Below, one piece after another: positions 9,068-17,498 of a stretch of 64,000 nt of DNA. The DNA is from Cohnella sp. OV330. GTDB taxonomy: Bacteria > Bacillota > Bacilli > Paenibacillales > Paenibacillaceae. The stretch covers positions 369,607-433,606 of the forward strand of contig NZ_FOKE01000003.1 in assembly GCF_900112065.1 (NCBI RefSeq). The letters run 5' to 3'. Numbering within the stretch: the stretch's first letter is position 1; the number at the start of each line of letters is the position of its first letter. The notes beneath the pieces were generated by a model that did not search any database, was not told the origin of the DNA, and saw only the letters and a list, made by a program, of their open reading frames with translations. The position numbers and the translations under genes are program-made.

Positions 9068-9346
9068 AAGACGTGTTAAGCAACAGCATTAAGCTCCCTC
9101 GGACGATTTAGTTTTCTCAAGAATGCTCGCTTATTCGCAGGATATCACTGTCCAAGTTAATAAAGGGCGTAGAATTACACGAATACTTATGGTGGCAAAT
9201 ATTTTATTAATACTCCTCTTAGGTTATTTTCTAGCTTAGTCTCTGTTTTCATTTCGACAATCATTAGCAGGCAAATTGATTGTTTAGAAGGTCAGTGATA
9301 CGCCACGAGAATTAAGTTGCAAGCAAAGATGAAAGGGCGAGGATTC
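9068..9346 (+). other. Intergenic stretch with a possible 38-aa membrane peptide
   Basis: Mostly non-coding. From 9123 to 9239 a short frame encodes MLAYSQDITVQVNKGRRIT followed by a hydrophobic segment (MVANILLILLLGYFLA). It lacks a ribosome-binding site, so it may be the end of a lost membrane-protein gene. Confidence 0.3.
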
Positions 9347-9988
9347 ATGGAAGCAAATGTGTTAGAGCATTTACCAAATCCAGCAATCTTAAAAAAGCTA
9401 ATGAAAATCCAAGCATCGCTAAATATCATTCTTTGTCGAGATGAATGGCTTCGTTACCATAGCTTTGTTCAAGATTGGGCCGAAGGTGTTTGTATGGCGA
9501 AAATAGATAATGGGGCAGGCGATCATCTCATTATTTTGTTTTCCCCTGAAGGTACCATCCTAAAAGGCTTCGATCATGAATCTGGATTAAGCCCCTATGC
9601 GCAAGATGAACATCAAGTATGGCAAGGGATTTATGATGACGTTCCAAAAGAATTATTGTCACTGCTTGAAGACGAAGCAATTGAAAAAGACGATGTGACT
9701 TTTTGTATTTGGCGTAAAAACAGCGACACTAACTGGCGCAAGGGAAAAGTGGAGATTCCACAAGGGGAAAGCGATGGTTCTGATTTTTTAGTGGGCTGTA
9801 TATTCCATACGCCAGAGGATTTTGTAGAATTTGCGGTCGGTTATTTTGAAGTATCGCCATCATTGGATGTCGTTGCAAAAGTTTACGATGATGCTCCCAT
9901 CACGGAAGAGATGATCCATATCTTAAATCCCGATTGCGATGCAAACGAAGTTCTTCGAGAATTAGAGTTATTGCGCTTAGGGAGTTAG
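9347..9988 (+). CDS. Conserved hypothetical protein, intact copy of a duplicated gene
   Basis: ATG 9347 is supported by GGGCGAGGA upstream and by the start of the second copy at 14385, which begins at the same codon. The 213-aa product is cytosolic and acidic, with EHLPNPAILKKLMKIQASL, DNGAGDHLIILFSPEGTIL, VWQGIYDDVPKELLSLLED, DVTFCIWRKNSD, PEDFVEFAVGYFE and ILNPDCDANEVL segments. Similar proteins of unknown function are scattered in many bacteria. A decayed paralog lies about 5 kb downstream. It closes the AT-rich island and may be another immunity-type gene, which is inference from context. Confidence 0.7.
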   Translation: MEANVLEHLPNPAILKKLMKIQASLNIILCRDEWLRYHSFVQDWAEGVCMAKIDNGAGDHLIILFSPEGTILKGFDHESGLSPYAQDEHQVWQGIYDDVPKELLSLLEDEAIEKDDVTFCIWRKNSDTNWRKGKVEIPQGESDGSDFLVGCIFHTPEDFVEFAVGYFEVSPSLDVVAKVYDDAPITEEMIHILNPDCDANEVLRELELLRLGS

Positions 9989-10451
9989 TGAAGGTCAATA
10001 ACATTGACCCATTTCCGATGGTTGTCAAGAACATGAGCCCATTCCCGACGACTATCAATAGCGCAAATAGCCGGCATGGGCCTGAGCTGATGTGGAGGAA
10101 CACGCAGATTAAATTCTGAAATGTCAGAAGAGTGGGTTGTGGTAAAATAAGGACTAAGCTCCGCTAACCAAATTATTTCCATATCATGCACGGCACCACG
10201 TCGGCTCTGGCGATCCTCACTCCATGTCATGCACGGCACCACGTCGGCTCTGGCGATCCTCACTCCATGTCTCTACGGGTCTTTGCCCTTTCAGGCAACA
10301 ACCAAAAAAGAATTACTCTACCTGCGTGCTTCCAGAGGGACATACCGTGGTGCACCAAATAATGGGGAAGAATTAAGCTCCCTCGGCGGCGCGGAGGCGC
10401 AAGTGAGTAGAAGAAGAAATTATCATTTCATACAGAAATGGTGATTGTACA
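9989..10451 (+). other. Non-coding junction with possible IS-end relic
   Basis: 463 bases with no supportable gene. At 10000-10057 two imperfect 26-base copies of a motif (ATTGACCCATTTCCGATGG and a variant with GAGCCCATTCCCGACGA) lie in tandem. Such TGACCC-containing repeats are reminiscent of the multiple terminal repeats of IS21-like elements, but no transposase is present. A 43-bp tandem duplication follows at 10184. GC content rises after 10180, marking the edge of the AT-rich island. Confidence 0.4.
10184..10269 (+). repeat. Two tandem copies of a 43-bp unit
   Basis: The unit begins TCATGCACGGCACCACGTCG and occurs at 10184-10226 and again at 10227-10269 with no mismatch seen. It sits in non-coding DNA upstream of the glycosidase-like gene. 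Confidence 0.9.
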
Positions 10452-11642
10452 ATGATGAAGCAGGCATCGTTGTTGGCGAGCGTGGAGAAGTGCTTGGCAT
10501 GGATTGAAGGACAGATGTTGACGTTCGACCGCGGGTATAATGGCGTATACGAACGGATCAGGATCGACGAGAAAATCCGGGTGAACTGGGTGAGGCCGGA
10601 CTGCAATACGGAGATCGCTCGCGTGTTAACGCTGTATAAGCAGGTTACGGGCAGCTGGAAATACGAAGCCCTGAACGACAACATTAAGAGCTGGCTCGCG
10701 CGCGTGCAGGAGCAAGACGAAACGTCGGCTTGGTACGGCTCGTTCCCGTTTTATCTCGTGGACGGTTATGATTGGTATTCCAGAACCGGCTATTTCGTCT
10801 ATCAAAACGACAATGGAAGAATCCTGCAGGGGCTACTGCATATGCACGAGCTCGAGGCCGACGAAAAGCTGCTGAACAGCGCGGTTCGGCTGGCGAATTA
10901 CTGGGTTTCCCTCCAACGGCCCGAAGGATACTTCTACCGGAACGACGGACGAACGCAGTCTTGTTACCTGGGACAGGACTTCGTAGGCTGGTTGGCGTCC
11001 GGGTTGCTGAAGCTGTCGACGCTCATGGGCAATGAAACCTATCGCATCGCCGCGCTCAAAGCGTTCGATTACTTCTTGACGCTACAGTTGGAGGATGGCC
11101 GGATGCGCACGTCGTACGAGCTGATGAAAAGGGAGGACTGGCGTCCGTTATCATCGGAGACGTCGAAGGCTGTATACGCCTTCAGCGTGGCGTATCAAGA
11201 AACCGGCGATCCGAAATTCGCGGCCGCGCTCGAGAAGGCGGGACGGTACATCCTTCGCCTGCAGCACCAGGACGGCGGCATCCTGAACAACGATGAGCAG
11301 ACGAAAGACGCCGCGTTGCAAAACAACGAGCAGCTATGCGATTTGGTATATACGCAAGGATTCGCGCTTATGGCGCTGTACGAAGCATGGAAAGCGACGA
11401 ACGACGAAGTATACTTGCAAGCTGCGGAGAAGCTTGCCGACTTCCTCGCTTCGATCCAATGCAACGGCGAATCGCCACTGTGGGATGGTGCATGGAGAGG
11501 ATCTTACAACGCAGCGACGCGGCAGTGGGACGGAAGGGCAGACCAGAACAACCACATCGACGAGGGCGGCATGTATTCGGTGTACACCGGTTGGTGCGCG
11601 TCCACCATCATGTACGGCATGCTGCTGCTTAACAAACGGTGA
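10452..11642 (+). CDS. Six-hairpin glycosidase-like protein
   Basis: The 396-aa product has no signal peptide and should be cytosolic. It shows repeating helix pairs with aromatic-rich loops (NDNGRILQGLLHMHEL, DFVGWLASGLLKLSTLMG, YTQGFALMALYEAWKATND, DEGGMYSVYTGWCASTIMYG), the pattern of (alpha/alpha)6 or (alpha/alpha)7 barrels such as GH88/GH105 and related families. I cannot name the family or the catalytic acid with confidence. ATG 10452 and 10455 are both possible starts; the ribosome-binding site is weak. It could process oligosaccharides brought in by the importers of this window. A sugar epimerase of the same fold is an alternative. Confidence 0.6.
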   Translation: MMKQASLLASVEKCLAWIEGQMLTFDRGYNGVYERIRIDEKIRVNWVRPDCNTEIARVLTLYKQVTGSWKYEALNDNIKSWLARVQEQDETSAWYGSFPFYLVDGYDWYSRTGYFVYQNDNGRILQGLLHMHELEADEKLLNSAVRLANYWVSLQRPEGYFYRNDGRTQSCYLGQDFVGWLASGLLKLSTLMGNETYRIAALKAFDYFLTLQLEDGRMRTSYELMKREDWRPLSSETSKAVYAFSVAYQETGDPKFAAALEKAGRYILRLQHQDGGILNNDEQTKDAALQNNEQLCDLVYTQGFALMALYEAWKATNDEVYLQAAEKLADFLASIQCNGESPLWDGAWRGSYNAATRQWDGRADQNNHIDEGGMYSVYTGWCASTIMYGMLLLNKR

Positions 11643-11728
11643 GTGCGGCATGACTTTAGGTATTATATCGGAAGAGACTTAGTTTCTTGGATAATTAAAA
11701 AATGTCTTCATAATAGGGCCTCGAATAC

Positions 11729-12157
11729 TTACATGCCGATAATTCCATCCTTGACCAGCTTATCGATCGTTACGACCGACAATTCGTTTTCCATCGTCGA
11801 TTGGACTTTCGTGTAAACGCCTTCTAATAAATACGGTATCTTACTTCCTACCGGACAGGTCTGGTTTGTATTCTTATGAATGACAAAAGCTTCCGGATCA
11901 TCTTCCATGGTGGCACGGTAAACATCCAATAGCGTGATATGTTTCGCCTCTTTAGCCAGCCTTATAGCCGCATTCGTTCCAAGAGTAGATACAATAAGAC
12001 CAGCTTTCGTAAGTCTTCTCATTATTCTTCTGATTGCTGCCGGATTAGCGTTCACACTCATAGCAAGTAACTCTGACGTGGTACGACCGTCTTTATTAAA
12101 TTCAAGAAAACATAAAATATGAACCGCTACAGAAAACTGTTGGCTTCGATTTGCCAT
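11729..12157 (-). CDS. Rrf2 family transcriptional regulator
   Basis: The 142-aa product has the Rrf2 winged-helix pattern: QFSVAVHILCFLEFN, then TTSELLAMSVNANPAAIRRI, RRLTKAGLIVSTLGTNAAIR. Only two cysteines are present (one near residue 16, one in TCPVG), so the three-cysteine iron-sulfur site of IscR or NsrR is absent; it resembles the YwnA-type group. It is transcribed divergently from an alpha/beta hydrolase gene. A perfect palindrome lies just ahead of that gene and is the likely operator. AAGGA lies 10 bases before the ATG. Confidence 0.85.
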   Translation of the reverse strand: MANRSQQFSVAVHILCFLEFNKDGRTTSELLAMSVNANPAAIRRIMRRLTKAGLIVSTLGTNAAIRLAKEAKHITLLDVYRATMEDDPEAFVIHKNTNQTCPVGSKIPYLLEGVYTKVQSTMENELSVVTIDKLVKDGIIGM

Positions 12158-12245
12158 TTCGAAAGGGTCCTTCTTTCATTTTAAGCTTATAGTCAGTGTA
12201 TTGATTTTTGAAATACAAATCAACGGATAACAATCACGGACCAAC

Positions 12246-12306
12246 TTGACTTCAGAAGCATGCATTGTTAATATAGTCAGGAATAGTAACAGTAACTGTT
12301 ACTATT
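12246..12306 (+). promoter_or_regulatory. Promoter with perfect palindromic operator for the hydrolase gene
   Basis: A -35 TTGACT (12246-12251) and -10 TAATAT (12269-12274) are 17 bases apart. Starting 8 bases later is a perfect inverted repeat with 12-base arms, AATAGTAACAGT (12282-12293) and ACTGTTACTATT (12295-12306), around a single A. It would cover the transcription start, fitting repression, probably by the divergent Rrf2 protein. Binding is inferred. Confidence 0.75.
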
Positions 12307-12327
12307 ACACATAAAGGAGTGAACCAT

Positions 12328-13107
12328 ATGTATTATGAGGTTAACGGCGTCAAACTTCATGTTCAACAACAGGGAGTAGGAGACACGGCGCTTGTGTTTT
12401 TGCATTTTTATGGCGGATCGGCACGTACTTGGGGTAAAGTTATTGACGTTCTGAAAAAGGGCTACACTTGCATAGCTTATGACCACCGCGGATGGGGAGA
12501 TTCAGACAGGGCAGCTGAAACTTATACCATCAAAGATCTGGCCGACGATGCACAAGCTCTTATTCAAGAGCTTGGTTTGAAGCGGTATGTGCTCGTAGGT
12601 CATTCCATGGGCGGGAAGGCCGCACAATTGTTGGCTTCACGTCGGCCCGCTGGTTTGAAAGGTTTGGTGTTGGTTGCGCCTTCTCCTCCGACTCCTCAAG
12701 ATATGCCGCAAGAAATGAGAGCGTCAATGGTTCATTTCTATGATAATCGGGAAGGAGCAGAAATCGCATTGAGTAATATTGCTTTACTTCCTCTTGAAGA
12801 GAATACGCGTGAAATGGTGCTCGAAGATATGCAAAAAAGCGCTCCTTTAGCCCGAGCGGCTTGGCCTGAAATGGCAATGCTTGAGGATATATCTGCGGAA
12901 ATAAAAAACATCAATGTTCCTACACTGGTTCTAGCCGGAGAATCTGACCCGGTAGATCGGTTGGAAACGCTGAAAGGTGAGCTGCTGCCGCGTATACCTC
13001 AGGCAGAACTGCACATCATACCCCAAACGGGCCACCTTTCTCCTTTGGAAGTACCTGGTGAAATCTGTAAAGGCATCTCTAATTTTTTGGCCATTGGGAA
13101 GCTGTAA
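12328..13107 (+). CDS. Alpha/beta hydrolase
   Basis: ATG 12328 is preferred over GTG 12319, which overlaps the AAAGGAG site. The 259-aa product is a standard alpha/beta-fold hydrolase: oxyanion region LHFYGGSARTW, DHRGWGDSD, nucleophile elbow GHSMGGK, acid in LAGESDPVDR, and histidine in QTGHLSPLE. No signal peptide. Closest to non-heme peroxidase or esterase-like members; substrate unknown. Control by the divergent Rrf2 regulator through the palindrome upstream suggests induction by a small reactive molecule or stress. Confidence 0.85.
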   Translation: MYYEVNGVKLHVQQQGVGDTALVFLHFYGGSARTWGKVIDVLKKGYTCIAYDHRGWGDSDRAAETYTIKDLADDAQALIQELGLKRYVLVGHSMGGKAAQLLASRRPAGLKGLVLVAPSPPTPQDMPQEMRASMVHFYDNREGAEIALSNIALLPLEENTREMVLEDMQKSAPLARAAWPEMAMLEDISAEIKNINVPTLVLAGESDPVDRLETLKGELLPRIPQAELHIIPQTGHLSPLEVPGEICKGISNFLAIGKL

Positions 13108-13219
13108 GCCACTTCAGGTGGGATTTAAGAAGATTGAATTGACGGAGGAAGGGGCGAAACACGACGCCGGGAGCATAAGTATCAGCGAAGTGATTTAGCT
13201 ATTGCTTCCCGTAGCTGAC

Positions 13220-13274
13220 CTTAACGAAGACTAAGCCGTCTCTCACTTATGTGGGAGGCTTTGTCTTCGTTAAG
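13220..13274. other. 55-base near-perfect hairpin
   Basis: Outer arms CTTAACGAAGAC (13220-13231) and GTCTTCGTTAAG (13263-13274) enclose further pairing (AAGC with GCTT, CTCTCAC with GTGGGAG) around a TTAT loop. There is no T tract, so it is not a typical terminator on the plus strand. It could be a bidirectional stem or a small repeat element. Confidence 0.7.
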
Positions 13275-13537
13275 TACTTCAGGCCGATCATCTGTATCCC
13301 GGTGGGCAATTCAAGTTGGATCGAGCGGCAGAGCCGAATACGGGTGAACCGGGATACGCATTGGCGGCTCGGAGAGGAGATCGATGATCTCGTCACGGAG
13401 TTCGTCGGCGAGGGCACTGGTTTCGTAACGTTCTTTGCCTCGTCCAACAGCCTCTCCAGGCTGCCGCCATCTATCCGGGGCACCACGAAGGCATGCGCGC
13501 CGCTGGTTCTATGTTGCTGCCCCCATCGACCCATGTG

Positions 13538-13622
13538 GATTTCGCCGCCGACATCGTCAAAGTTGGTACTAAGAAACTTAGTACTGCTTTCCATACGAAC
13601 TTCCCTATACAATCGATGAAAT
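13538..13622. repeat. Dispersed 85-bp repeat, copy A
   Basis: Aligns without gaps to 29380-29464 at roughly 80 percent identity. Shared blocks include GATTTCGCCGCCG, CTAAGAAACTTAGTACTGCT and ATACAATCGA. The centre has a small palindrome (GTACTAAG, AAA, CTTAGTAC). Similarity stops sharply at both ends. Confidence 0.75.
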
Positions 13623-13812
13623 CGGAGAGAATGCGTTTATCTTTTTGACTTTCTTCTTATTTTTCTTAAGCTCTCGTTAGTGATTATGCTTTGCTCTGGT
13701 TGTGCAGGGAAATAAGCGGTATCCGGAAGTGCGCACGCCTATGGTTGAACGTGAGCGTATTGCAGTAGGGGAGAGCAATCGGGCATGGTCGAAGGATATT
13801 CCGTTCTCGTAA

Positions 13813-14307
13813 TTGTGCAATGAAGGAGTGATAATTAAACTGTTTAGATTCATTCCTATTATATCTTACATAACGTGGTTTATATTTGTCCTAATATTGG
13901 TTTGCAATTCCATTTTAGATATGAGAGTTCACTTTTATACATTTTTAGTAGGTAGCTTTATCTTCGGTCTTTCCCAACAGATTTTCGCAAATAAAATAAT
14001 GAATAAAGTTAGCGGCCTTACTAAACGAAAAACAATTTTGTATGTAATCTTAAATTTTATTCTAGGTATTCCGCTATATATAATGGTTTGGATTGTAAGT
14101 TTTCGAACAACGGGAGCTGATCCAAGTACATTGGTCGCTTCTCAACAATATTTAGCTTTGGTATATTTCATTATTTGGTTTGCAGTAAATTCAATAATTC
14201 TTAGCCCGATGAGAAAACGAAGTATTATTTTATTTCTCTTTAGCCCCTTCATTTTGATGATTTCAACTATAATTGCATTGTTATTTATCGTCAGTTTCTT
14301 CTCATAA
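13813..14307 (+). CDS. Small integral membrane protein of unknown function
   Basis: About 155-164 aa, AT-rich. Four hydrophobic segments are visible: FIPIISYITWFIFVLILVC, FYTFLVGSFIFGL, ILYVILNFILGIPLYIMVW, and a C-terminal pair around LVYFIIWFAVNSIIL and FLFSPFILMISTIIALLFIV. A basic loop (KVSGLTKRK) lies between segments two and three. AAGGAG at 13823-13828 implies a start a few codons inside the frame, but no standard codon is ideally placed, so TTG 13813 is kept. The family is not recognised. Confidence 0.6.
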   Translation: MCNEGVIIKLFRFIPIISYITWFIFVLILVCNSILDMRVHFYTFLVGSFIFGLSQQIFANKIMNKVSGLTKRKTILYVILNFILGIPLYIMVWIVSFRTTGADPSTLVASQQYLALVYFIIWFAVNSIILSPMRKRSIILFLFSPFILMISTIIALLFIVSFFS

Positions 14308-14384
14308 GGTTTTTCAAAGAAGTCATTCAGCAGCTTCGTAGTTTCATGATAATTGCTTAGGGAAAGATGAAAGCGTGAGGAATC

Positions 14385-15026
14385 ATGGAAGTAAGTCTGT
14401 TAGAGCGTTTACCAAATCCAGTAATATTAAAAAAGCTAGTGAAAATCCAAGCATCACTAAATATTATTCTTTGTCGAGATGAATGGCTTCGTTACCATAG
14501 CTTTGTTCAAGATTGGGCTGAGGGCGTTAGTATGGCGAAAATAGATAATGGAGCAGGTGATCATCTCATTATTTTGTTTTCCCCTGAAGGCACCATCATA
14601 AAAGGCTTTGATCATGAATCTGAATTAAGCCCATATGCGCAAGATGAACATCAAGTATGGCAAGGGATCTATGATGAAGTTCCAAAGGAATTATTATCTT
14701 TGCTTGAAGACGATGCAATTGAAAAGACGATGGGACTTTCTGTATTTGGCGTAAAAACAGCGACGCTAACTGGCAAAAGGGAAAAGTTGAGATTCCACAA
14801 GGTGCAAGCGATGGTTCTGATTTTTTAAGTGGGCTGTATATTCCATACGCCAGAGGATTTTGTAGAATTTGCAGTAGGTTATTTTGAAGTATCGCCACCA
14901 CTAGATGTTGTTTCAAAAATTTACGATGATTTTCCCATTACGGAAGAGATGATCCATATCTTAAATCCCGACTGTGATGTAAAGGAAGCTTTTCAAGAAT
15001 TAGAGTTATTGCGCTTAGGGAATTAG
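14385..15026 (+). pseudogene. Decayed second copy of the conserved hypothetical at 9347
   Basis: Closely similar in DNA and protein to 9347-9988 from the start codon onward. Two compensating changes break it. One A is lost from an A run (14722-14725, five As in the intact copy), shifting the frame; one A is gained at 14827-14828. The second change restores the frame but only after a TAA stop at 14826-14828. Downstream sequence to the stop at 15026 again matches the intact protein (ILNPDCD, LELLRLG). No intact product is expected beyond about residue 115. Confidence 0.85.
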
Positions 15027-15134
15027 CGGAGGTGGAATGATTTAATGAAGCTGCCACGTCTTATATGATAGCCTCATTAAGCTAGAGGGCAGCATTCCTA
15101 TAATGCAGAAATATCAGGTTTGAGAAATAAAAAG

Positions 15135-15204
15135 ACTCCTTGGTAATATGTTTAAGGGTCCCGTAAGCTGGCGAGCGATCGGATCCCAAAACAAAACCAA
15201 GGAG
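15135..15204. other. Inverted repeat in a possible element relic
   Basis: ACTCCTTGGT (15135-15144) and ACCAAGGAG (15196-15204) face each other across 51 bases. The right arm doubles as a ribosome-binding site before ATG 15212, but that frame stops after four codons. It looks like the leader of a lost gene, possibly a transposase; no coding part remains. Confidence 0.35.
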
Positions 15205-15252
15205 ACTACAACATGAATTCTGTTTAGCGGGACTTCCTGCCTACTCTATTTC

Positions 15253-16014
15253 TTAGACCTGCGCAGTCGGACGGATTACAATCTCATTCACGTCGATATC
15301 GTCCGGTTGCTCGATTGCGAATGCGATAGCGCGAGCAACTGCATTCGGCGGCATCGCCAACTCGTCCCGAATAGCGGTGAGACGGTCTCTTATCTCCTTA
15401 TTCGTCACCCCCTCCGTGAAATTTGTTTGTACGATACCAGGCGATATGAGGGTTACGCGCAGTTGACTGCCAGCCTCTTGGCGGAGCCCTTCCGAGATCG
15501 CGCGAACCGCGAACTTCGTACCCGAATAGACAGATTGGTTCGGTACGGTTTTATGTCCTGCCGTAGAGGCGGTGTTGATAAAATGGCCAAAACCCTGATT
15601 GCGAAAAACAGGCAGCGCGGCGGCGATCCCGTATAGAACGCCCTTCATGTTAATATCGATCATTGCCTCCCAATCTTCAACACGCAATTCGTCAAGGGGT
15701 GAAATTGGCATAACGCCAGCATTGCTGATGAATACATCAAGCTTGCCGTACCGTTCGCATGCCAACGTGACAAGATTGGACAAGTCTTCCCGCCGTCTCA
15801 CGTCTGTGCTTACATAAACGGCCTCGCCGCCTTGTTTGATAATGCGCTCCGCAAGTGCTTCAAGTCGTTCTGCCCCCCTTGCTCCAAGCACGATCTTCGC
15901 GCCTCGCTCGGCAAGCAGGAGTGCGGCTGCTTCGCCAATTCCGCTGCTTGCGCCGGTAATAACGACGACTTTGTCTTTGATTCCTGACATGATTACGTTT
16001 GCTTTCACGCTCAT
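15253..16014 (-). CDS. SDR family oxidoreductase
   Basis: ATG 16014 has AAGAAGGA 7 bases upstream. The 253-aa product is a classical short-chain dehydrogenase: TGASSGIG cofactor motif, NAGVM, catalytic Ser in NTAS, YSGTK (Tyr/Lys pair) and SPGIVQTNF. The arginines after the first strand (LGARGAERL) suggest NADP(H) preference. It is divergent from an AraC regulator with an AraC_N domain, a pairing frequent for aldehyde or ketone detoxifying reductases. Substrate unknown. Confidence 0.9.
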   Translation of the reverse strand: MSVKANVIMSGIKDKVVVITGASSGIGEAAALLLAERGAKIVLGARGAERLEALAERIIKQGGEAVYVSTDVRRREDLSNLVTLACERYGKLDVFISNAGVMPISPLDELRVEDWEAMIDINMKGVLYGIAAALPVFRNQGFGHFINTASTAGHKTVPNQSVYSGTKFAVRAISEGLRQEAGSQLRVTLISPGIVQTNFTEGVTNKEIRDRLTAIRDELAMPPNAVARAIAFAIEQPDDIDVNEIVIRPTAQV

Positions 16015-16185
16015 CGCCAAATCCTTCTTTCATTCTAATAGTAGTCGCAACAGTTGTTGACCTTACCAGTAGAAGTATATAAAGGATCGATTCTTATCAA
16101 GTAGACGATTCTTACGCGTTCTTTGCCTAATCCTGTCTGTCTGGCTACAATGAGCTTAAGATATTTTAGAAAAGGATTCGTGATT

Positions 16186-17106
16186 ATGAACCAACCCTTT
16201 CCCGGGCTCGCCATTTCGGCTTATCAGCAAGAGCTGGCTCGGCTGATTCAACTTCATGCGCCATTTGACGGTACACATACGACAGCGATTGCCGAGCTTT
16301 GTTTCAGGCGGGCATCCCAAGAATCGGAGCCGACGCATACGGTCAACATGCCCTCTCTTTACGTGATCGCCCAAGGCTCTAAAGTCGCCACTTTGGGAGG
16401 GGAAAATGTCCGATATGATTCGGCTACCTATATGGTCGCCTCCGTTCATTTGCCCGTTATCGGTAAAATTACGCATGCATCGCCGCAGTTGCCCTATTTA
16501 AGTCTGCAGTTAACGCTGAGTCCGGATGTTCTTCTGGAAATCGTCAATAAGACCAGCCCGCAGAGAAGCAGGGAGACTGGAAGGGGGATTTTGGTGAGTG
16601 CGTCTTCACCTCTCTTGCTGGATGCCATTCTTCGTCTTATCCAGCTTTTAGATACGCCGAAGGATATCCCAATGCTTGCTCCGCTTTTTGTCCGCGAAAT
16701 ATTTTATCGGGTGCTGCAGGGCGAGCAGGGGGCGTTGCTCCGGCAGTTCGCGCTGGTCGGCAGCTATGCGCATGGCATATCCCAAGCGATCCATCTCATT
16801 AACCGAAATTTCGCAGAACCTCTTGTCATTCATGAATTAGCCAAAAGGGTTAGCATGAGCTCCACCTCTTTGCACAAGCATTTTAAAAGAGTAACGGCAA
16901 TGAGTCCGTTGCAATATCAAAAGATCATTCGGTTGCAAACGGCACGACGCTTGCTACTCACGGAGAAGTTGGATGCAGCCACGGCAGGTTTTCGCGTCGG
17001 TTACGAAAGCCCCTCTCAGTTCAATCGGGAGTATGCACGCTTATTCGGACGTCCGCCAATAAGCGATGTCAATCATCTCCGCGATTCTATTTATGGTGGT
17101 CAATGA
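16186..17106 (+). CDS. AraC family regulator with AraC_N domain
   Basis: ATG 16186 with AAAAGGA upstream gives 306 aa; an in-frame start at 16123 lacks a site. Residues about 25-180 match the AraC_N cupin-like domain (MPSLYVIAQGSKVATLGG, YLSLQLTLSPDVL). The C-terminal 100 residues are an AraC DNA-binding domain (LAKRVSMSSTSLHKHFKRVT, FRVGYESPSQFNREYARLFG). It probably controls the divergent SDR gene from the 170-base gap between them. The YqhC-YqhD pair of enterobacteria is a known analogue of this layout. Confidence 0.9.
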   Translation: MNQPFPGLAISAYQQELARLIQLHAPFDGTHTTAIAELCFRRASQESEPTHTVNMPSLYVIAQGSKVATLGGENVRYDSATYMVASVHLPVIGKITHASPQLPYLSLQLTLSPDVLLEIVNKTSPQRSRETGRGILVSASSPLLLDAILRLIQLLDTPKDIPMLAPLFVREIFYRVLQGEQGALLRQFALVGSYAHGISQAIHLINRNFAEPLVIHELAKRVSMSSTSLHKHFKRVTAMSPLQYQKIIRLQTARRLLLTEKLDAATAGFRVGYESPSQFNREYARLFGRPPISDVNHLRDSIYGGQ

Positions 17107-17126
17107 TTTCATAATCACTTTTAATA

Positions 17127-17185
17127 GAAACAGCGACAGTCTAGGACTCATTTTCACGTCCATTTCTGTCGCTGTTCTATTTTTC
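17127..17185 (+). terminator. Terminator after the AraC gene
   Basis: ACAGCGACAG (17130-17139) pairs with CTGTCGCTGT (17166-17175), followed by TCTATTTTT. The loop is 26 bases long. Confidence 0.65.
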
Positions 17186-17498
17186 TTCGTACATGCGCGC
17201 ATGAGATAACAATGACGACAAAATTCTCACTGCCAGCAATCCAAACTTCGGCGTCACGGAAGCAGCGAGCGGACCTGGCGGACGCTATTTTTGAGGATTG
17301 CGCGCATGAAGCGGACATTTCGGACCGAGGAGCCGTTATTTGTGAACAAAAGGGGCTTCTGGGTACCTGGAGCGACGAATAGCGGATCCTGAGTCCGTGG
17401 ATGAGGAAGAGCGGGCGATTTCGGACAAATAGCGAATTCTGGGTCCGCTCAAGGTTTCGCAGCCCTCCTCGCTTACTCGCCCCCAACCCAGTTCTTTT
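17186..17498. other. Intergenic region with degenerate short repeats
   Basis: No gene seen. Two related motifs, GACGAATAGCGGATCCTGAG (from 17374) and GACAAATAGCGAATTCTGGG (from 17424), both continue into TCCG and are spaced 50 bases apart; weaker versions lie upstream. Similar degenerate tandem motifs recur in other gaps of this window. It lies between convergent genes. Confidence 0.5.

Larger units (their letters stand above)
13108..13812 (+). other. 705-base region without a supportable gene
   Basis: Contains a long hairpin (13220-13274), a GC-rich stretch of 270 bases (13275-13537) that is open on both strands but matches nothing I know, and one copy of an 85-bp dispersed repeat (13538-13622). 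The GC-rich piece differs in composition from both flanks and may be foreign or relic DNA. Confidence 0.5.

Noticed and set aside
9092..10389. A 15-base identical motif (ATTAAGCTCCCTCGG) at about 9092 and 10375, which might be attachment-site repeats.
   Set aside because: A match of this length is expected about once or twice by chance in 64 kb, and no integrase gene lies between or near the copies.
13247..13612. Overlapping frames on both strands at 13247-13619, partly shared with a minus-strand frame near 29454.
   Set aside because: The similarity between the two loci covers only the 85-bp repeat and the remainder is unrelated, so a conserved protein is not supported.
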